A stretch of DNA of 64,000 bases from Paragonimus westermani (GCA_008508345.1 QNGE01000847.1:34169-98168); one strand, 5' to 3'. Positions 1 through 11,659 are shown, counted from the stretch's first letter. Notes: generated from the sequence alone by a model not told the origin. Program-made: numbers and translations.

Positions 1-1751
1 GCAAAGCTAAGTCAGCCGAATTTTCTTCGGATCTCACGTATTCCCATTGTTTGGGTGTCGACGACTGATGGATCATAGAAAGGCGGTAAGCCACAAACGT
101 GCAGAACCTAGTTGACACATTGTGGATATCATAAAGGACGATCATGAAATCAGTCCAAAAATAACAATATTGGAATATCTGACCCAAGTTGTTAACGATG
201 TAACCTCACGGCCAGGACTGCTGCGACTAATTCGAGTCTCGGGATAGTCACCGCTTTGGATGGTGCAACTTTAGGCTTGCTAAACAGTAGTGCACTATTC
301 CTGGCACCTTCATTTGAGGTGAAGCATCTATTTGCTTCTGCCTCATAGCCCCCTCCAGAGGCATCAAAACATATATGCAGCTTGCATAGCTCTGTAACAA
401 TAACCTGCGAAAACAGCATGCAGCGTGGAACTCGCGGGTCATCAAGAGCCTTTAAGCTTGACAACCAAGCTTGCCACTATTTGCGGTCTTCTAGACTCAA
501 CGGTCCGTCCCATCCAAGACCACTCTTGCACAGCTTCTGAAGCAAACGTTTGCCTGGCGGTGGCCACGGCGAGACAAGACCCAAAGAGTCGTGTAGCGAA
601 GAGACACAGGATAGCACCCCTTGCCTAGTCTCCACCCTGTTTGGGAGCTGAAGGCTCGAACGAAATTCATCCTTTTCAGCGTCCCATTGGATACCAAGAA
701 TTCGCTGTAATGGTAGGGATTTGGCTGCAATATCCACTAAGGAGGGTGAGAGCTCTGAGGTCGGTATTGATGATAGCACCTCACGGTCGTTCCAAACCCA
801 GTTTCGCAGTCGGAAGCCGTCTTTTGTCAACATGTCAAAAACCTCTCTCACACAGTGTTTTGCTGTTTCCGCGCTGGGGACCGAACGAAGACAAGCATCA
901 GCATAAAAATTCGCCTCAACTGATTCGCGAATGTAATTTTCATACATCGACTCACAGTCCTCAGAGGTACGTCGTAATGCATAAATGGCGCAGATGGGGG
1001 AGGAGATAACGCTGAAAGGATGGGAAGACGTTTGGTACTCTACTTGATCTCTTGCAAGGTCATGTTCGGGCCACCACAGAACTCAGAACATACTCCCATC
1101 ACGAACGGGGATGCGTACTTGTAGAAACATCTCTTCGATATCCGCTGACTGCCACTTTCTCTGTGCGGAATCGTAGCAATACGCCTACCAGATTTGTAGT
1201 CAAGTCGAGGCCTTGATACAGCCTGTCACTCAGGGACAGCCCCTTGTATTTAGCCGCACAATCAAAGACTACTCTGAGCTTCCCTGGTTTCCTAGAGTTC
1301 AGCACAGGGTGGTGTGGCAAGTACCATCGATGCGGGTAGCTTGGATCGAGATGAGCTTGGGGGACTCTTCCAACATACCCACGTTCACTGTGATGTTGCA
1401 TCACCTTCGCGTGCTTTGAGAACGGTTGAATCTCCTTTTCAAGTATGACAAACGTTTCTGAACCATTTTGTAGTTGTTGGGGAATGGGAGGTGCTCATCC
1501 TTCCAAGAAAGAGGCACTCCATAATGCCCGTTTGCGTTCAGCGCGGATGACTGTACTAGTGATAAGTCCATCGAATCCTCTCTAGAGAGTGTGGGACCAT
1601 TCGGGGACGTATCAGTGAACTCAGTATCATATAAGGCACGAATCTGATCTCTTAACGTACAAACGTCCTGCGAAGGCCAGTTGACAGACGCCTTAGCCTG
1701 GCATTCACTGGTCAAAGGTCCACACAACATCCAACCGAACAGGGTCCTCAC
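1..1751 (-). pseudogene. BEL/Pao reverse transcriptase and RNase H, pseudogene
   Basis: The linker (1751-1401) opens with TLFGWMLCGP and includes GHYGVPLSWK, both typical of the segment before the Pao reverse transcriptase. The RT start (1404-1099) shows WYLPHHPVLNSRKPGKLRVVFDCAA and LTTNLVGVLLRFR. The motif A aspartate (DIEEMF) is present but in another frame at about 1133-1150, showing a one-base indel. The motif C box at about 905-895 reads FYADA where the family has YVDD, so the second catalytic aspartate is replaced by Ala. RNase H (464-1) shows LHICFDAS and TIPRLELVAAVLA. The protein would have copied element RNA into DNA; this copy cannot. Confidence 0.85.
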
Positions 1752-3487
1752 TGCTTATGGCTGTCTACGTCCCCCAGCCTTTGGTCTAGGACCCAGTGCG
1801 CCCCGGGCACGTCACAACGGAAAAGAATAGTAACCTCACCTTCCTCAAGTTCACTTGATGTAACGTCCAGCAAGCGCGCCCAATTACTGGCTTCTCTCTG
1901 GATGGAATAGATGGGTCTCATGGGCAAGTGCTCAACGGAGTAAACGTTATCGTTGATGCCGGTCTCACCTCTATCGAAGGACCTTAGATTCAACTTGGCG
2001 CCCATGAAATATGTTGCTTTAGTTCCATTGATCGTTGTAATGGATAAAGCCGAAGTGGTACCCGAGATACCTAGATGATCTAGAAAGTTCTTCTTTACTA
2101 GGGTGGTGGCTGACCCGTTATTCATAAACGCGTAGGCAGCAAAGGTTCCAGAGGGAACCACCACTTGCACCGGGATGACACCTAAGCGAGCCTACTTGCC
2201 TGAACAACTGGCTGCACTGCAAGAGCCTTGATGCACTGAAGTAGCCGCCCCAGGGCCATAATACTTCAAGTGAAGCAATACATTGTGCCAACCAATACAT
2301 CCATCTATGGTGCACCTCAACCTACGCTCCAAGTGGATAGCTGCGTGGGAGAGCTTAAAGCAGATAAAACATCCGCCTTTTCGTCGTACGGTGTCCCGTC
2401 TCTGTTCGACGTTCATTGAACGGAATTCAGAACTGCGTTCCAGCTCATGAATCTGTTTACACAAGAGACAGCTATCTGCAGATGGCGGTAAATACTGCTT
2501 AGTTACTGAGTGAGTTGAGGCCCTCGCCTGTCTGCTGGTATCTCTTGGTGTGTTCAACTTGTTTGAGCCATCCGTCGCAGCGGATTTGGTGATTTTGTGG
2601 TCACCGTCGTAGGCAACATGGCCAAACCTACTACGAGCAATTCGAGCACTCTGTGAAATAAACTCGCAAAGTTGTTCAAAAGTAGGCTTCTGACCAAACG
2701 CCAGTGAACGGTCCACGACCTCTGCCCATTTGTATTGCATGTTAACTGGCAGCGATTTAACAATTTTCTACAAGTTGGTTACAGAGTTCAGATCAGAGAG
2801 ATAGTTCATTTGGGTTAAGGCTATCTCACAGCTCTGCATCTTTATTGATAACTTAGAAAGAGCATCTGCTGTATTGTGTACAATCCTTCCCGCAGGCAAC
2901 AACCCACCAATGATGGAACGAGCAATATGGTACGACTGCCCGTACAAATCACTCAGTATTTCGCGCTCTCGGCGATAGGAGAAGGTTGGTGGAAGAATGA
3001 CGCAATCCTCAATCCTTCTCTGGCACGACATCTACAATAACAAGTACAGCAGCCGTTGACCGTCATCTGATACCTTCCTTTCGACATGACACACAAATTG
3101 TCGAACGAACTTCCAGTAGTGTATGGGGTTACCATCAAACGAGCATAACTCAACCTTGGGAAAGTCAGGACTAGCGGCTGCTGACAGGAGAGAATAAGAC
3201 GGATGGACTGGGATGGGTTGCTCATCGAGCTGTACTGGCCTCAATTCTGGAGCCAGCCTTACGTTCTCGTTCTCTAAATACTGCTTCACTTTAGCATCAC
3301 GATCAACTGAATGCTCTTGCTCGAGGTCAACGTCAGCATGAGCATCCTCGTCTTCAGCTTGGTCAGGCAACAACCTAGCCTTCTCAACTTCCATTCTCGC
3401 CTGGGCCAGCTTACGCTCTAATGTGGCCTCCACTGTGATTCCTCGTCCCTTAATCTCAGCCAGCAACAACGTAGATTTAGGCCACAA
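1748..3487 (-). pseudogene. BEL/Pao gag and protease region, pseudogene
   Basis: One frame with three in-frame stops. A charged, likely coiled N-terminal part (about 3487-3230) precedes a DUF1759-like core (motif FPKVELCSFDGNPIHYWKF, then YGQSYHIARSIIG and LPVNMQYKWAEVVDR). Next comes a Cys/His-rich knuckle at about 2420-2270 (CLLCKQIHEL, GGCFICFKLSH, CTIDGCIGWHNVLLH). At about 2170 the DUF1758-type aspartic protease begins. Its active-site loop reads AFMNNGSATTLV at about 2127-2090; the family normally has Asp before Gly-Ser here, and this copy has Asn, so the protease is predicted inactive. The family assignment follows from motif order; the loss of function is an inference from the missing aspartate and the stops. 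Confidence 0.8.
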
Positions 3488-3490
3488 ACT

Positions 3491-4068
3491 CTTTAGAATG
3501 CGTGTGGATCTACGGCTATGACTTGAGCCAGAAAGTGAAACAGCATCTACAGAACAGCGGACTTACCTGTCACATCCGGACACTTCCTTGGGTTCCATGG
3601 GGTCGGAATTTCTTGGTGTCAGCAAATTCCAAGCTTCGTCAGATTGAGTACTGTGAAGATTCACGTCTGATCGTTGGGTTACGCGTAGCCCAAAAAACAG
3701 ATCCCCAAAATGAGAACAAAATTGGATCCAACAATTTCTGCGGTAATATTAACGAAATGCATCAATATTTATGAAAGGCAAGCCCCAATCGTTCGCGACG
3801 ATAGTCTCGCTCGGCAAAATTACTAGCTTCTCAACAGGACCAACAAGTTCAAGGGTGAACCGACACACCAGCAGACCGGGAGTGCACTTCCTTTCGTACA
3901 CGAAAAACTGGAAAACTCTGATGGAATGAATGTGACCTGAAGTTTTAGTAAAATGGTACAAGTGATCTTTCCAAGTGAGATCTGAAAAACATCATATATC
4001 ATAACATGGGACGTAAAAGTGTTTAAATGTTCCATTATCGGTAAATAACCTCCGTATGTTGAAGCAGC
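3491..4068. other. Spacer between BEL/Pao and MULE
   Basis: Contains possible 5' flank or LTR remnant of the BEL/Pao element, but no second copy is present to confirm an LTR. Short ORFs on both strands resemble nothing recognisable. Confidence 0.4.
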
Positions 4069-6036
4069 ATGGCGGTGAACGATAAGAGCACGTTCAGAAG
4101 GATATTCAAGAGGAAGTACCGAAAGTTCGAAGAGTATGTTGAAGACTTGTGCAGATATCAACGGGAAACTTGTAAAAGCTTTTTCAATAACACTTCGCAG
4201 AGAGCTGCAAGTGCCAAGAAACAGAGGAATAGACCTGCGGCCAGGCTACCCGTATGGAAGTGAGGTGTACAAATGCGTACACTGTTCACGGCAAACGAAG
4301 CCCTCCAAACAGTAACGTTTACTTAATCAATTATCACGGTAAATTGTAGTTTTGCAGATTACAGATGTCAGGCCTCCTGGGTCATCCATTATTGCACCGA
4401 TGGATATCAAATCGGGAAGGCAAACTTGGTGCACTCACACGACTTTCAGGTTGGTAAACCGAACATTCATCTTAGGAACAGACGTCTGGCTGTTGATGCT
4501 GAACTGCATGTATGTGGAATGATGAGCCATTTTAAGAGTGCCCGTGAAATGAGGACGTACGTGAACCGTAAGTATGGGATTAGAATGCGTCTGCACGATT
4601 TATGTAATCTACCTTCGAGGCACAGAAAATTGGATGATTGCAACGAAATTATGCACTTGCGAGATTTACTGAAAGTGGAAGGTATCTATAGGTTTCTACT
4701 CCCGGACAAAGTGTTAAGGTTCGTCATGTTTGCACCGAAAGCATGGGGATGTCATTCTGGGAGATGCAACTCATCAGCTAAATTATGGCGGCTTTATACT
4801 ATGGCATGCTATGTTGGTAGACGTAACTGGAGTTGGGGTGACGTTTTTTACGCACTTATGCCGAACGAAACCACTGCCAGTTATAGGATAGTTCTCGAAA
4901 ACCTGCTTAAAATGATGCCCTGTATATCTGTTGTTCGCACCTTCATTGTTGACCTTTAAGCAGCACAGATGAAGGCAATAGATGAAGTCTTTCCGCATTG
5001 TGTTATAGTATTCTGCCGTTTTCATTTACTACATGATGTGTCTCGGCGTTTCCGCCAGTTGGTTGGCATATGCGATTATCAGAAGAACCGTATTTACCAG
5101 TGGACCCGTAATATGGTGTTCACTGGGAGCACGGGTCAATCTAACAGTTTGCTGCAGGCTGTAAAGTCTGTCAGTACTGAGGCATACTAGTAACTTTAGA
5201 GTACTTGGCTGCCTTATAAAGAGGGTTGGGCCTCTCATAAACTTAAGTCCGCGGTTTTGTTCGGTAATCATACCACCAACCGTGTTGAGAACGAAAACAA
5301 GCACATCAAATATGCTGTGTCCGAACGATCCAGTGTGTATGCATTATTATTATTGCACTGTTCAATCCCAGGTAGGGAGGTTGTTCAGATTAGCGGTCGA
5401 GCGTCGTTTGACAAAATATGGCCGGATAAAATAGTGGATAACACCAGCGAATGGTATGAATCCTTCTCTTTTGCCCCCGAAGGGGTTAGAAGAAAACGGG
5501 TTCCGTTGGTCAGAAAAAGCTTGGTAGTCAACTCAAATATCCCTACATGCAGCATCTTCCCCACAACGCATGCCCGAAGGTGTGCTACTCAAACGCCGTC
5601 CATCGGTAAGACTGCATGCATGTCTGATGAGTTAAGCTTTATGCCCGCTGCCTTACTAGAACCGCCGTTTGTATCTAACACGCGCAGGAAGTGTAAACTT
5701 GAAAGTCGTGTGATTGACCATGATATGCTGTAAATTGACGTCATCGGTGATCCCATAGAGACAGCTCGTATCAGACGAGTTGCTAAGGTTCCGCTAAAGC
5801 AGTTCAAAACAAGAGTCAGGAAAACTTTTGAAAAGCAGCGTGCCTACAAGTCTGCAGACAGCAACGTTTGCCAGATTTGCTTCCAAAAGGAGGATCCCGT
5901 GGACCTGGACAACGAAACCGTGCACTGAGTTCAGTACAGTCAGTGTTCCGGTTGGTACCACCACTACTGTGCCAACTACCGCGAGTCTGAACTCGTCTAC
6001 ACTTGCGTAGACCGCGAAAACGTGGAGAACACGTGA
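4069..6036 (+). pseudogene. MULE (Mutator-like) transposase, decayed
   Basis: Almost the whole region reads in a single frame broken mainly by stops (4261, 4957, 5188-5199, 5731, 5926), so decay is largely by point mutation. The N-terminal part has a basic helix (4069-4263) and, in another frame, YPYGSEVYKCVHCS. From 4357 the frame reads DYRCQASW...VHSHDF, a Cys2-His2 finger of the FLYWCH/WRKY-GCM1 kind found in MULEs. The transposase core shows MPNETTASY, RTFIVDL, then AIDEVFPHCVIVFCRFHLLHDV (acidic residue plus C..FH signature), and NHTTNRVENENKHIKY carrying the last catalytic Glu. The first catalytic Asp region (about 4770-4850) is not recognisable. After a linker, 5857-6010 reads VCQIC, then QCSGWYHHYC and YTCVD, resembling part of a PHD finger. 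Terminal inverted repeats were not found. Confidence 0.75.
5857..6012 (+). other. PHD-like Cys/His finger at MULE C-terminus
   Basis: Translated in the transposase frame this segment gives VCQICF, an acidic spacer, an in-frame TGA at 5926, then QYSQCSGWYHHYC and YTC. The spacing C-x2-C, x-x-C, GWYHH-x-C fits a PHD/RING-type zinc finger missing one Cys (Tyr instead). PHD fingers usually bind histone tails; a targeting role for the transposon is only an inference. Confidence 0.5.
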
Positions 6037-6163
6037 CCATCTGGCAGGATTATGAAGAGACGGCGCTCTCAAGCGTCATGTGAAAGAACCCACGGCCCCA
6101 TTCAGGGCCACACATGACATGGTTTCACGAGCTATGCTCATGTTTTTATTTTGCAGTGGTTAT

Positions 6164-6337
6164 TGCCGTTGGTCAATTGAGGTTCACTGAGTCTTCCTTC
6201 AGTGGTTCCTCTGTGGGTAGACCAGACCGTTGGCAGTGTGCGTCTATTTTCAAACCGATTTGCATTGCCTACTGCCGTTAGTCAAGTGAGGTTCACTGAG
6301 TCTTCATTCAGTGGCCCCTCTGTGGGTATACCAGACT
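6164..6337. repeat. Short imperfect tandem repeat, period about 110 bp
   Basis: The block starting at 6164 (TTGCCGTTGGTCAATTGAGG) recurs at about 6272 (CTGCCGTTAGTCAAGTGAGG), followed in both by a shared GTTCACTGAGTCTTC segment and CTGTGGGTA.ACCAGAC. The second copy forms the start of the larger 1.42 kb unit. Confidence 0.7.
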
Positions 6338-6700
6338 ATGTATATATACACATACGCGAATACTTATATCTATATATATATGTACATAGCATTATTACAG
6401 ATACATATATATCATTCTTAAATAGATACAAATGTGTGTGTGTAAAACGTGATATATACATATATCACGTTGTATATATTTTTGTGCACATGCATCTACA
6501 CGTGCATATATATATGTTTATGTATAGATATACACGTGTTCATCTATATGTATACAAATATACAAAAAGATATACAAATATATGTATATAAGTATATATA
6601 TACTTATACATACATATTCATTAATATGCACATTTGTTTGCACACACCTACGTATATATACATACTAGTGTGTACACTTATATGTGCATATAATTGTATT
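6338..6700. repeat. AT-rich microsatellite block
   Basis: Dominated by TATATA/TACATA runs with interspersed GTGTGT. Includes a near-perfect palindrome at 6447-6470 (ACGTGATATAT around a 2-base centre). The same block recurs at 7757-8160 in the second tandem copy. Confidence 0.9.
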
Positions 6701-7235
6701 TCTTTGTGCTTTTCTCCAACCCCTCTGAGATAGTCCATTGCCCAATGAGAAAATTGCACGTCAAGGTCAGTCGGTGGATTATGTANCACCTCAAGGTCAG
6801 TCGGTGCATTATTAGTCCATACCAATTTGAGTCTCGCGGGTACGCAAGGAAATGCGCTTGCCAGCAGACCAGGACATGAATGGCCACTCGCACCGCGGAC
6901 ATTTAATGACAAATTAGTTCAATAAAACGAAATGGGGTGGGTGAGGTGGTGTGAACAAGCGTCAGGTCAGTGGGAAAAATGGGGAATGCAAAAGATGGGA
7001 ACGAATTTTTTAGTTCGTGGATCAACAAATTTACAACTGCTACAGGTGATTTATCCCACTTTGCGCTCAGTTTATGCAGTATTTAACTGATTTAATCCGC
7101 GGCCGTGTCAACTGAGTCGTTTTGTTATCGCCGACAGTCATCAAATCGTTCGAAGGAATTAAGGATGCATTAACCACTGCCGTTATTTTGCACCACATCA
7201 ACTCAGCCGCGGAAATAAGTACAGCTGCCCTGACA

Positions 7236-7610
7236 ACACAATTAGGGATGAATTAGGGAAAATCCCAGATTTCGTCTAATGGACCAATCCGGAGACCATT
7301 TAGGGATTTGTTAGGGATTTGTTAGGGATTTGGGGCAAAATCCCTAGAGAATCCCTAATATGTGTAGCGTAGAAATTTCCTGATTGGTCTATTCGCGTGC
7401 CCTAAATCACCCCTAAATTAACCCGAGTTTGCCCACAATGAACCCTAAATTGCCCTGAATTTACCCAATTTTACCCTAAATTAACCCGATTTCACCCTAA
7501 TTTGCCCCCAATTTAACCCAATTTAACCCTAAATTAACCCGAATTTGCCCTAAATTATTCCCAATTTTACCATAAAATAACCCGATTTCACCCCAACCCC
7601 AACCCAATGT
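7236..7610. repeat. Degenerate TTAGGG/CCCTAA-like minisatellite, copy 1
   Basis: 7236-7340 carries TTAGGGAT-type repeats (GTTAGGGATTT twice in a row), then 7335-7360 flips to ATCCCTA, and 7390-7610 is a run of about 11-base units like CCCTAAATTAA with many variants. G-rich and C-rich arms face each other, so hairpins are possible. It is not a perfect telomeric array; variant density argues for an old interstitial or independent minisatellite. Confidence 0.85.
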
Positions 7611-7642
7611 CACTCCTAAATTCACCAAATTTCACCGAATTA

Positions 7643-9072
7643 CAGACCGTTGGCAGTGTGCGTCTATTTTCAAACCGATTTGCATTGCCTACTGCCGTTA
7701 GTCAAGTGAGGTTCACTGAGTCTTCATTCAGTGGCCCCTCTGTGGGTATACCAGACTATGTATATATACACATACGCGAATACTTATATCTATATATATA
7801 TGTACATAGCATTATTACAGATACATATATATCATTCTTAAATAGATACAAATGTGTGTGTGTAAAACGTGATATATACATATATCACGTTGTATATATT
7901 TTTGTGCACATGCATCTACACGTGCATATATATATGTTTATGTATAGATATACACGTGTTCATCTATATGTATACAAATATACAAAAAGATATACAAATA
8001 TATGTATATAAGTATATATATACACTTATATATACATATTNTGTATATAAGTATATATATACACTTATATATACATATTCATTAATATACACATTTGCTT
8101 GCACACACATACGTATATATACATACTCGTGTGTACACTTATATGTGCATATAATTGTATTTATTTGTGCTTTTCTCCAACCCCTCTGGGATAGCCCATT
8201 GCCCAATGAGAAAATTGCACCTCAAGGTCAGTCGGTGCATTATTAGTCCATACCAATTTGAGTCTCGCGGGTACGCAAGGAAATGCGCTTGCCAGCAGAC
8301 CAGGACATGAATGGCCACTCGCACCGCGGACATTTAATGACAAATTAGTTCAATAAAACGAAATGGGGTGGGTGAGGTGGTGTGAACAAGCGTCAGGTCA
8401 GTGGGAAAAATGGGGAATGCAAAAGATGGGAACGAATTTTTTAGTTCGTGGATCAACAAATTTACAACTGCTACAGGTGATTTATCCCACTTTGCGCTCA
8501 GTTTATGCAGTATTTAACTGATTTAATCCGCGGCCGTGTCAACTGAGTCGTTTTGTTATCGCCGACAGTCATCAAATCGTTCGAAGGAATTAAGGATGCA
8601 TTAACCACTGCCGTTATTTTGCACCACATCAACTCAGCCGCGGAAATAAGTACAGCTGCCCTGACAACACAATTAGGGATGAATTAGGGAAAATCCCAGA
8701 TTTCGTCTAATGGACCAATCCGGAGACCATTTAGGGATTTGTTAGGGATTTGTTAGGGATTTGGGGCAAAATCCCTAGAGAATCCCTAATATGTGTAGCG
8801 TAGAAATTTCCTGATTGGTCTATTCGCGTGCCCTAAATCACCCCTAAATTAACCCGAGTTTGCCCACAATGAACCCTAAATTGCCCTGAATTTACCCAAT
8901 TTTACCCTAAATTAACCCGATTTCACCCTAATTTGCCCCCAATTTAACCCAATTTAACCCTAAATTAACCCGAATTTGCCCTAAATTATTCCCAATTTTA
9001 CCATAAAATAACCCGATTTCACCCCAACCCCAACCCAATGTCACTCCTAAATTCACCAAATTTCACCGAATT
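7643..9072 (+). repeat. Tandem duplication, copy 2 (about 1.43 kb)
   Basis: Second copy of the preceding unit, differing by scattered single bases, lacking the 6757-6786 extra block and containing an additional 38 bp AT-rich direct repeat around the n at 8041 (8003-8040 and 8042-8079). The scattered differences argue that at least part of the duplication is real rather than one sequence entered twice. Confidence 0.9.
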
Positions 9073-9125
9073 CCCCTCTAATTTACCCCGATTTAACCCC
9101 GAATATAACCCATAACCGTGTAATC
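8666..9125. repeat. Degenerate TTAGGG/CCCTAA-like minisatellite, copy 2
   Basis: Same structure as the block at 7236-7610, with the C-rich part running about 50 bp further past the end of the duplicated unit (CCCCTCTAATTTACCCCG, ending near 9115). This extension suggests copy 2 keeps the original right border. Confidence 0.85.
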
Positions 9126-9979
9126 CACCGGGAACCTACCACATAACACTCAAAGTAAAACATAGCAGGAATGAACAGGGAAAATATACTGGAGTGACTG
9201 AAAAGAAACACAATGGAATGTTCTCGTAGACAATTCATCGACCCCCACGAGGTTCCGTTTGCTGGAGAATAAGAAAGGTATGCATTGAACGAAGGACTTC
9301 CAAATAATGGCAAAGCAGATCATGAACAAACTACAGCCCACATCAATGGTAAACTACATTCAAATGAACAGTGAAAGGGATCGCTTATTGAATTGTTCAC
9401 GTAGCAAGTGATAGAACAATTGACTAAGGCCTAGGGTGTGCGCAACTGAACGCGGTTGAAAATCAAACTCAGGTTGAAACGCATGACACACCGACAGACA
9501 GCACGTAGTTTCACAGGTCAGTGTTCATTAATATCCCATTCATGTCACACTTATTGGTTCCAAACCTGTCCTCATAGCAAGTGATAGAACAATTGATCAA
9601 AACCTAGGGTGTGCACAACTGAACGCGGTTGAAAATCAATTTCATATTTCGTTCGATGCCTACTTTACCTCTTCTTGGTAGTATTCTTATTCGGAACTTC
9701 CCTCCACGGTCACAGGCATCATAAAACCAACACCGCATCCACTTTTGCAACTCATTTCGCCCGGTTTCTGTGTCCATCTCCTGGGATAGGACTGATTCTA
9801 CTTTCGACGTATATTGAATTACTTTTACACTGCACTAAACTTCTATTACGCGTCATTTCCACGGCTAGCTGGGATCCAATGGTCTCCCTCATGCAACGGC
9901 GAAGCAGTAGCCTTGCAGACGGGGCACTCATGAATTTCAGATGATCCCTCTAACAGCGTTCGAAACATCACTGGTATAC
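9126..9979. other. Non-coding stretch with a 66 bp direct repeat
   Basis: No recognisable gene. 9402-9467 and 9575-9639 are diverged direct copies (TAGCAAGTGATAGAACAATT...CGCGGTTGAAAATCAA), 173 bp apart. An 89-codon ORF at 9675-9944 has no recognisable motifs. Confidence 0.5.
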
Positions 9980-10273
9980 TTACCACAATTCCCCGAAATG
10001 TTTGTCTCTGAAGATTGTCTTCCAGCTCACGGTAGCAGCTGCAGTGTTCACGGGTAGAGCATGTGCGCGGATTTCACGAACAGCCTGACCCTGAACATCC
10101 AAATCGGGGAATAGTCGACGTTGCTGGAGACGTTCCTTCAAAATGGCCATATCCTTCAGTAATTCCTGCAGCATTTGCATAATCGTTGATAGTTGTGAGG
10201 AAACAGTAGCGTCATTTAATGGTGAAGATGTTGCCAGAGGTGCCACGGATGAACTTGTGGACGGCTGTGGCAA
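9980..10273 (-). CDS. Hypothetical short ORF with a predicted coiled coil
   Basis: A 97-residue minus-strand ORF, not recognised. It has a Ser/Thr/Pro-rich N-terminus followed by a heptad-like helix (QLSTIMQMLQELLKDMAIL, about residues 27-45). The open frame extends somewhat upstream without a clear start. It could be a fragment of a gag-like or structural protein, or spurious. Included only because the helix pattern is better than chance by eye. Confidence 0.15.
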   Translation of the reverse strand: MPQPSTSSSVAPLATSSPLNDATVSSQLSTIMQMLQELLKDMAILKERLQQRRLFPDLDVQGQAVREIRAHALPVNTAAATVSWKTIFRDKHFGELW

Positions 10274-11659
10274 CCCTTGCGGTGACGTGGGATTGAGAGG
10301 ACAAATGATTGGAGAAAAGAGTCAAAAAGTGGACGGGAAGATGAGGTGGGGACGGCTGATCGAGGCCGGCTTGGAGTGATCGCTGGACCAGGCGCCACGG
10401 TAAGAGAGCTGGAACGGTGGGGCGTGGGATGCCCAGAGAGGAAGCAACGGGACTGCGGGAAAGGATGACTGAAACGCCTTGAATAGAAGGCGCGAGTTTT
10501 TGGAACGTCTGCTTTCCCGGAGAGCCACCTGCCTCCAAGACGAACGCCGGATACCGTGCTGTTGTGGCACCAGTAGCACGCACGGGCGAACAGCTATCGG
10601 AGTCCTCGGATGATGACTGCGACAGAAGCTTCGTAGGAAGCTTGCTGTTAACCAGTCGGATTGAAAGGTACATCGACATTACCTGTCTCTTTGACTCCGT
10701 CTTCCTATACGCACAGTTACATTGGACAAATCCATATCGGATGTGACCTCTGCCTTATTTGCATAACGACGTGCTTGCAAGTAGTCGTCTAGAAACACAA
10801 AACATACTTGTGAAATCATTACCTGTTGTGCTGATTATTCTCACTGATATCTTTGCGGAGTCAGGCGGGGAAACCTAATGGTCCCGCACAGCTGTGGTAA
10901 ACTGAAGAGAGGGGCGTTTCGGCCACGATGCTACGCCGCCCTCTATCCACGTGGAACTGAGCACTGCGCAGCAAGGTTCACCATCCTCCAGAAAAGTGAC
11001 GACGCTGTACACCTGAAGTCGAAGTTCATTAACAGTTGCGGGTGACACGTGATAGATGGAACAAAATGTGTTATATGTTGTAAGTCTCGAGAGGAACTGT
11101 ATTTATCTACAAACGACGTTATTTACAGGAGTGTAAAATGGGTATGTACATATAAAGTGAATGAAACGGGAAGGACAAACCTTTGGTATCAGTGTGAGAC
11201 GCACTTGCTGTTAAAGTATCTGATGATAAATCTTTGACGATGTACATATGCGATTAGTGAGAGGAGAAACTGTGGGTAAAGAGAGATTTAGAAGCGTGGT
11301 AAAGAGGCGGTAACTCACAGTGCAATCTTCAGAATTAGGGTTAAGTATGTCGAGAACTATGCAGAGAACATCATTAATAAGAGCCATATTGTTCGGAGGA
11401 GTGGTTTTAAACGAAACGGAACCCTTCATCAACATTGCGCATCCAGGTACAGTAGGACAACTGATGGGTGTACCAACACCATAATGAACGACTTCGACAA
11501 GAGCATCAGCAGATCTTTCTAATGAACGTTTGCACAGTTGTCTCACTGGACGCGTCGGCCCGTTAAGCATAGATTTCAATCACCATCTCTGCCTGACCAT
11601 ACAGTTTACGATAAGTTGATACAAATACGTGCATTAATTGTTTCATAAGTCATAAGGAG
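10274..11659. other. Unassigned region
   Basis: ORFs of 120-155 codons on the minus strand (10212-10679 and 11211-11579) have no motifs recognised here and no supporting start context. Nothing else could be identified. Confidence 0.3.

Larger units (their letters stand above)
1..3490 (-). mobile_element. BEL/Pao LTR retrotransposon, degraded, truncated by window edge
   Basis: Reading the minus strand from 3487 down, the order is gag-like DUF1759 region, zinc knuckle, DUF1758-type protease, linker, reverse transcriptase and RNase H, which is the BEL/Pao order. The RNase H part still reads to base 1 (motifs FWTDF near 155 and YVRSEENSADLA near 10-40), so the integrase and 3' LTR lie outside the window. 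No LTR could be recognised above 3490. The gag-protease half (3487-1748) stays in one frame apart from TAG stops at 3032-3034, 2768-2770 and 2192-2194. The pol half has frameshifts near 1750, 1400 and 1145-1160. Two catalytic aspartates are lost (see sub-features), so this copy is dead. Confidence 0.9.
6223..7642 (+). repeat. Tandem duplication, copy 1 (about 1.42 kb)
   Basis: This unit begins CAGACCGTTGGCAGTGTG and ends CAAATTTCACCGAATT; it is repeated nearly identically immediately downstream. From 5' to 3' it holds a short unique lead, an AT-rich (TATA/TACA) microsatellite of about 350 bp, a mixed-sequence middle and the TTAGGG/CCCTAA-like minisatellite. An n at 6786 sits between two copies of a roughly 28 bp segment (CAAGGTCAGTCGGTG). 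No coding sequence is credible; ORFs in the AT block are low-complexity (Tyr/Ile/His). Confidence 0.9.

Noticed and set aside
6202..6733. Open frames of 94-129 codons over the AT-rich block
   Set aside because: Pure low-complexity translation of TATA/TACA microsatellite, repeated in the second tandem copy; not coding.
7236..7610. True telomere array
   Set aside because: Units are highly variable, about 11 bases long in the C-rich part, change strand orientation and are embedded in a larger tandem unit.
10212..10679. 155-codon minus-strand ORF as a gene
   Set aside because: Composition is Ser/Pro-rich without motifs and it overlaps another frame with equal claim.
11211..11579. 122-codon minus-strand ORF as a conserved gene
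   Set aside because: No recognisable domain and it directly abuts a truncated retroelement.
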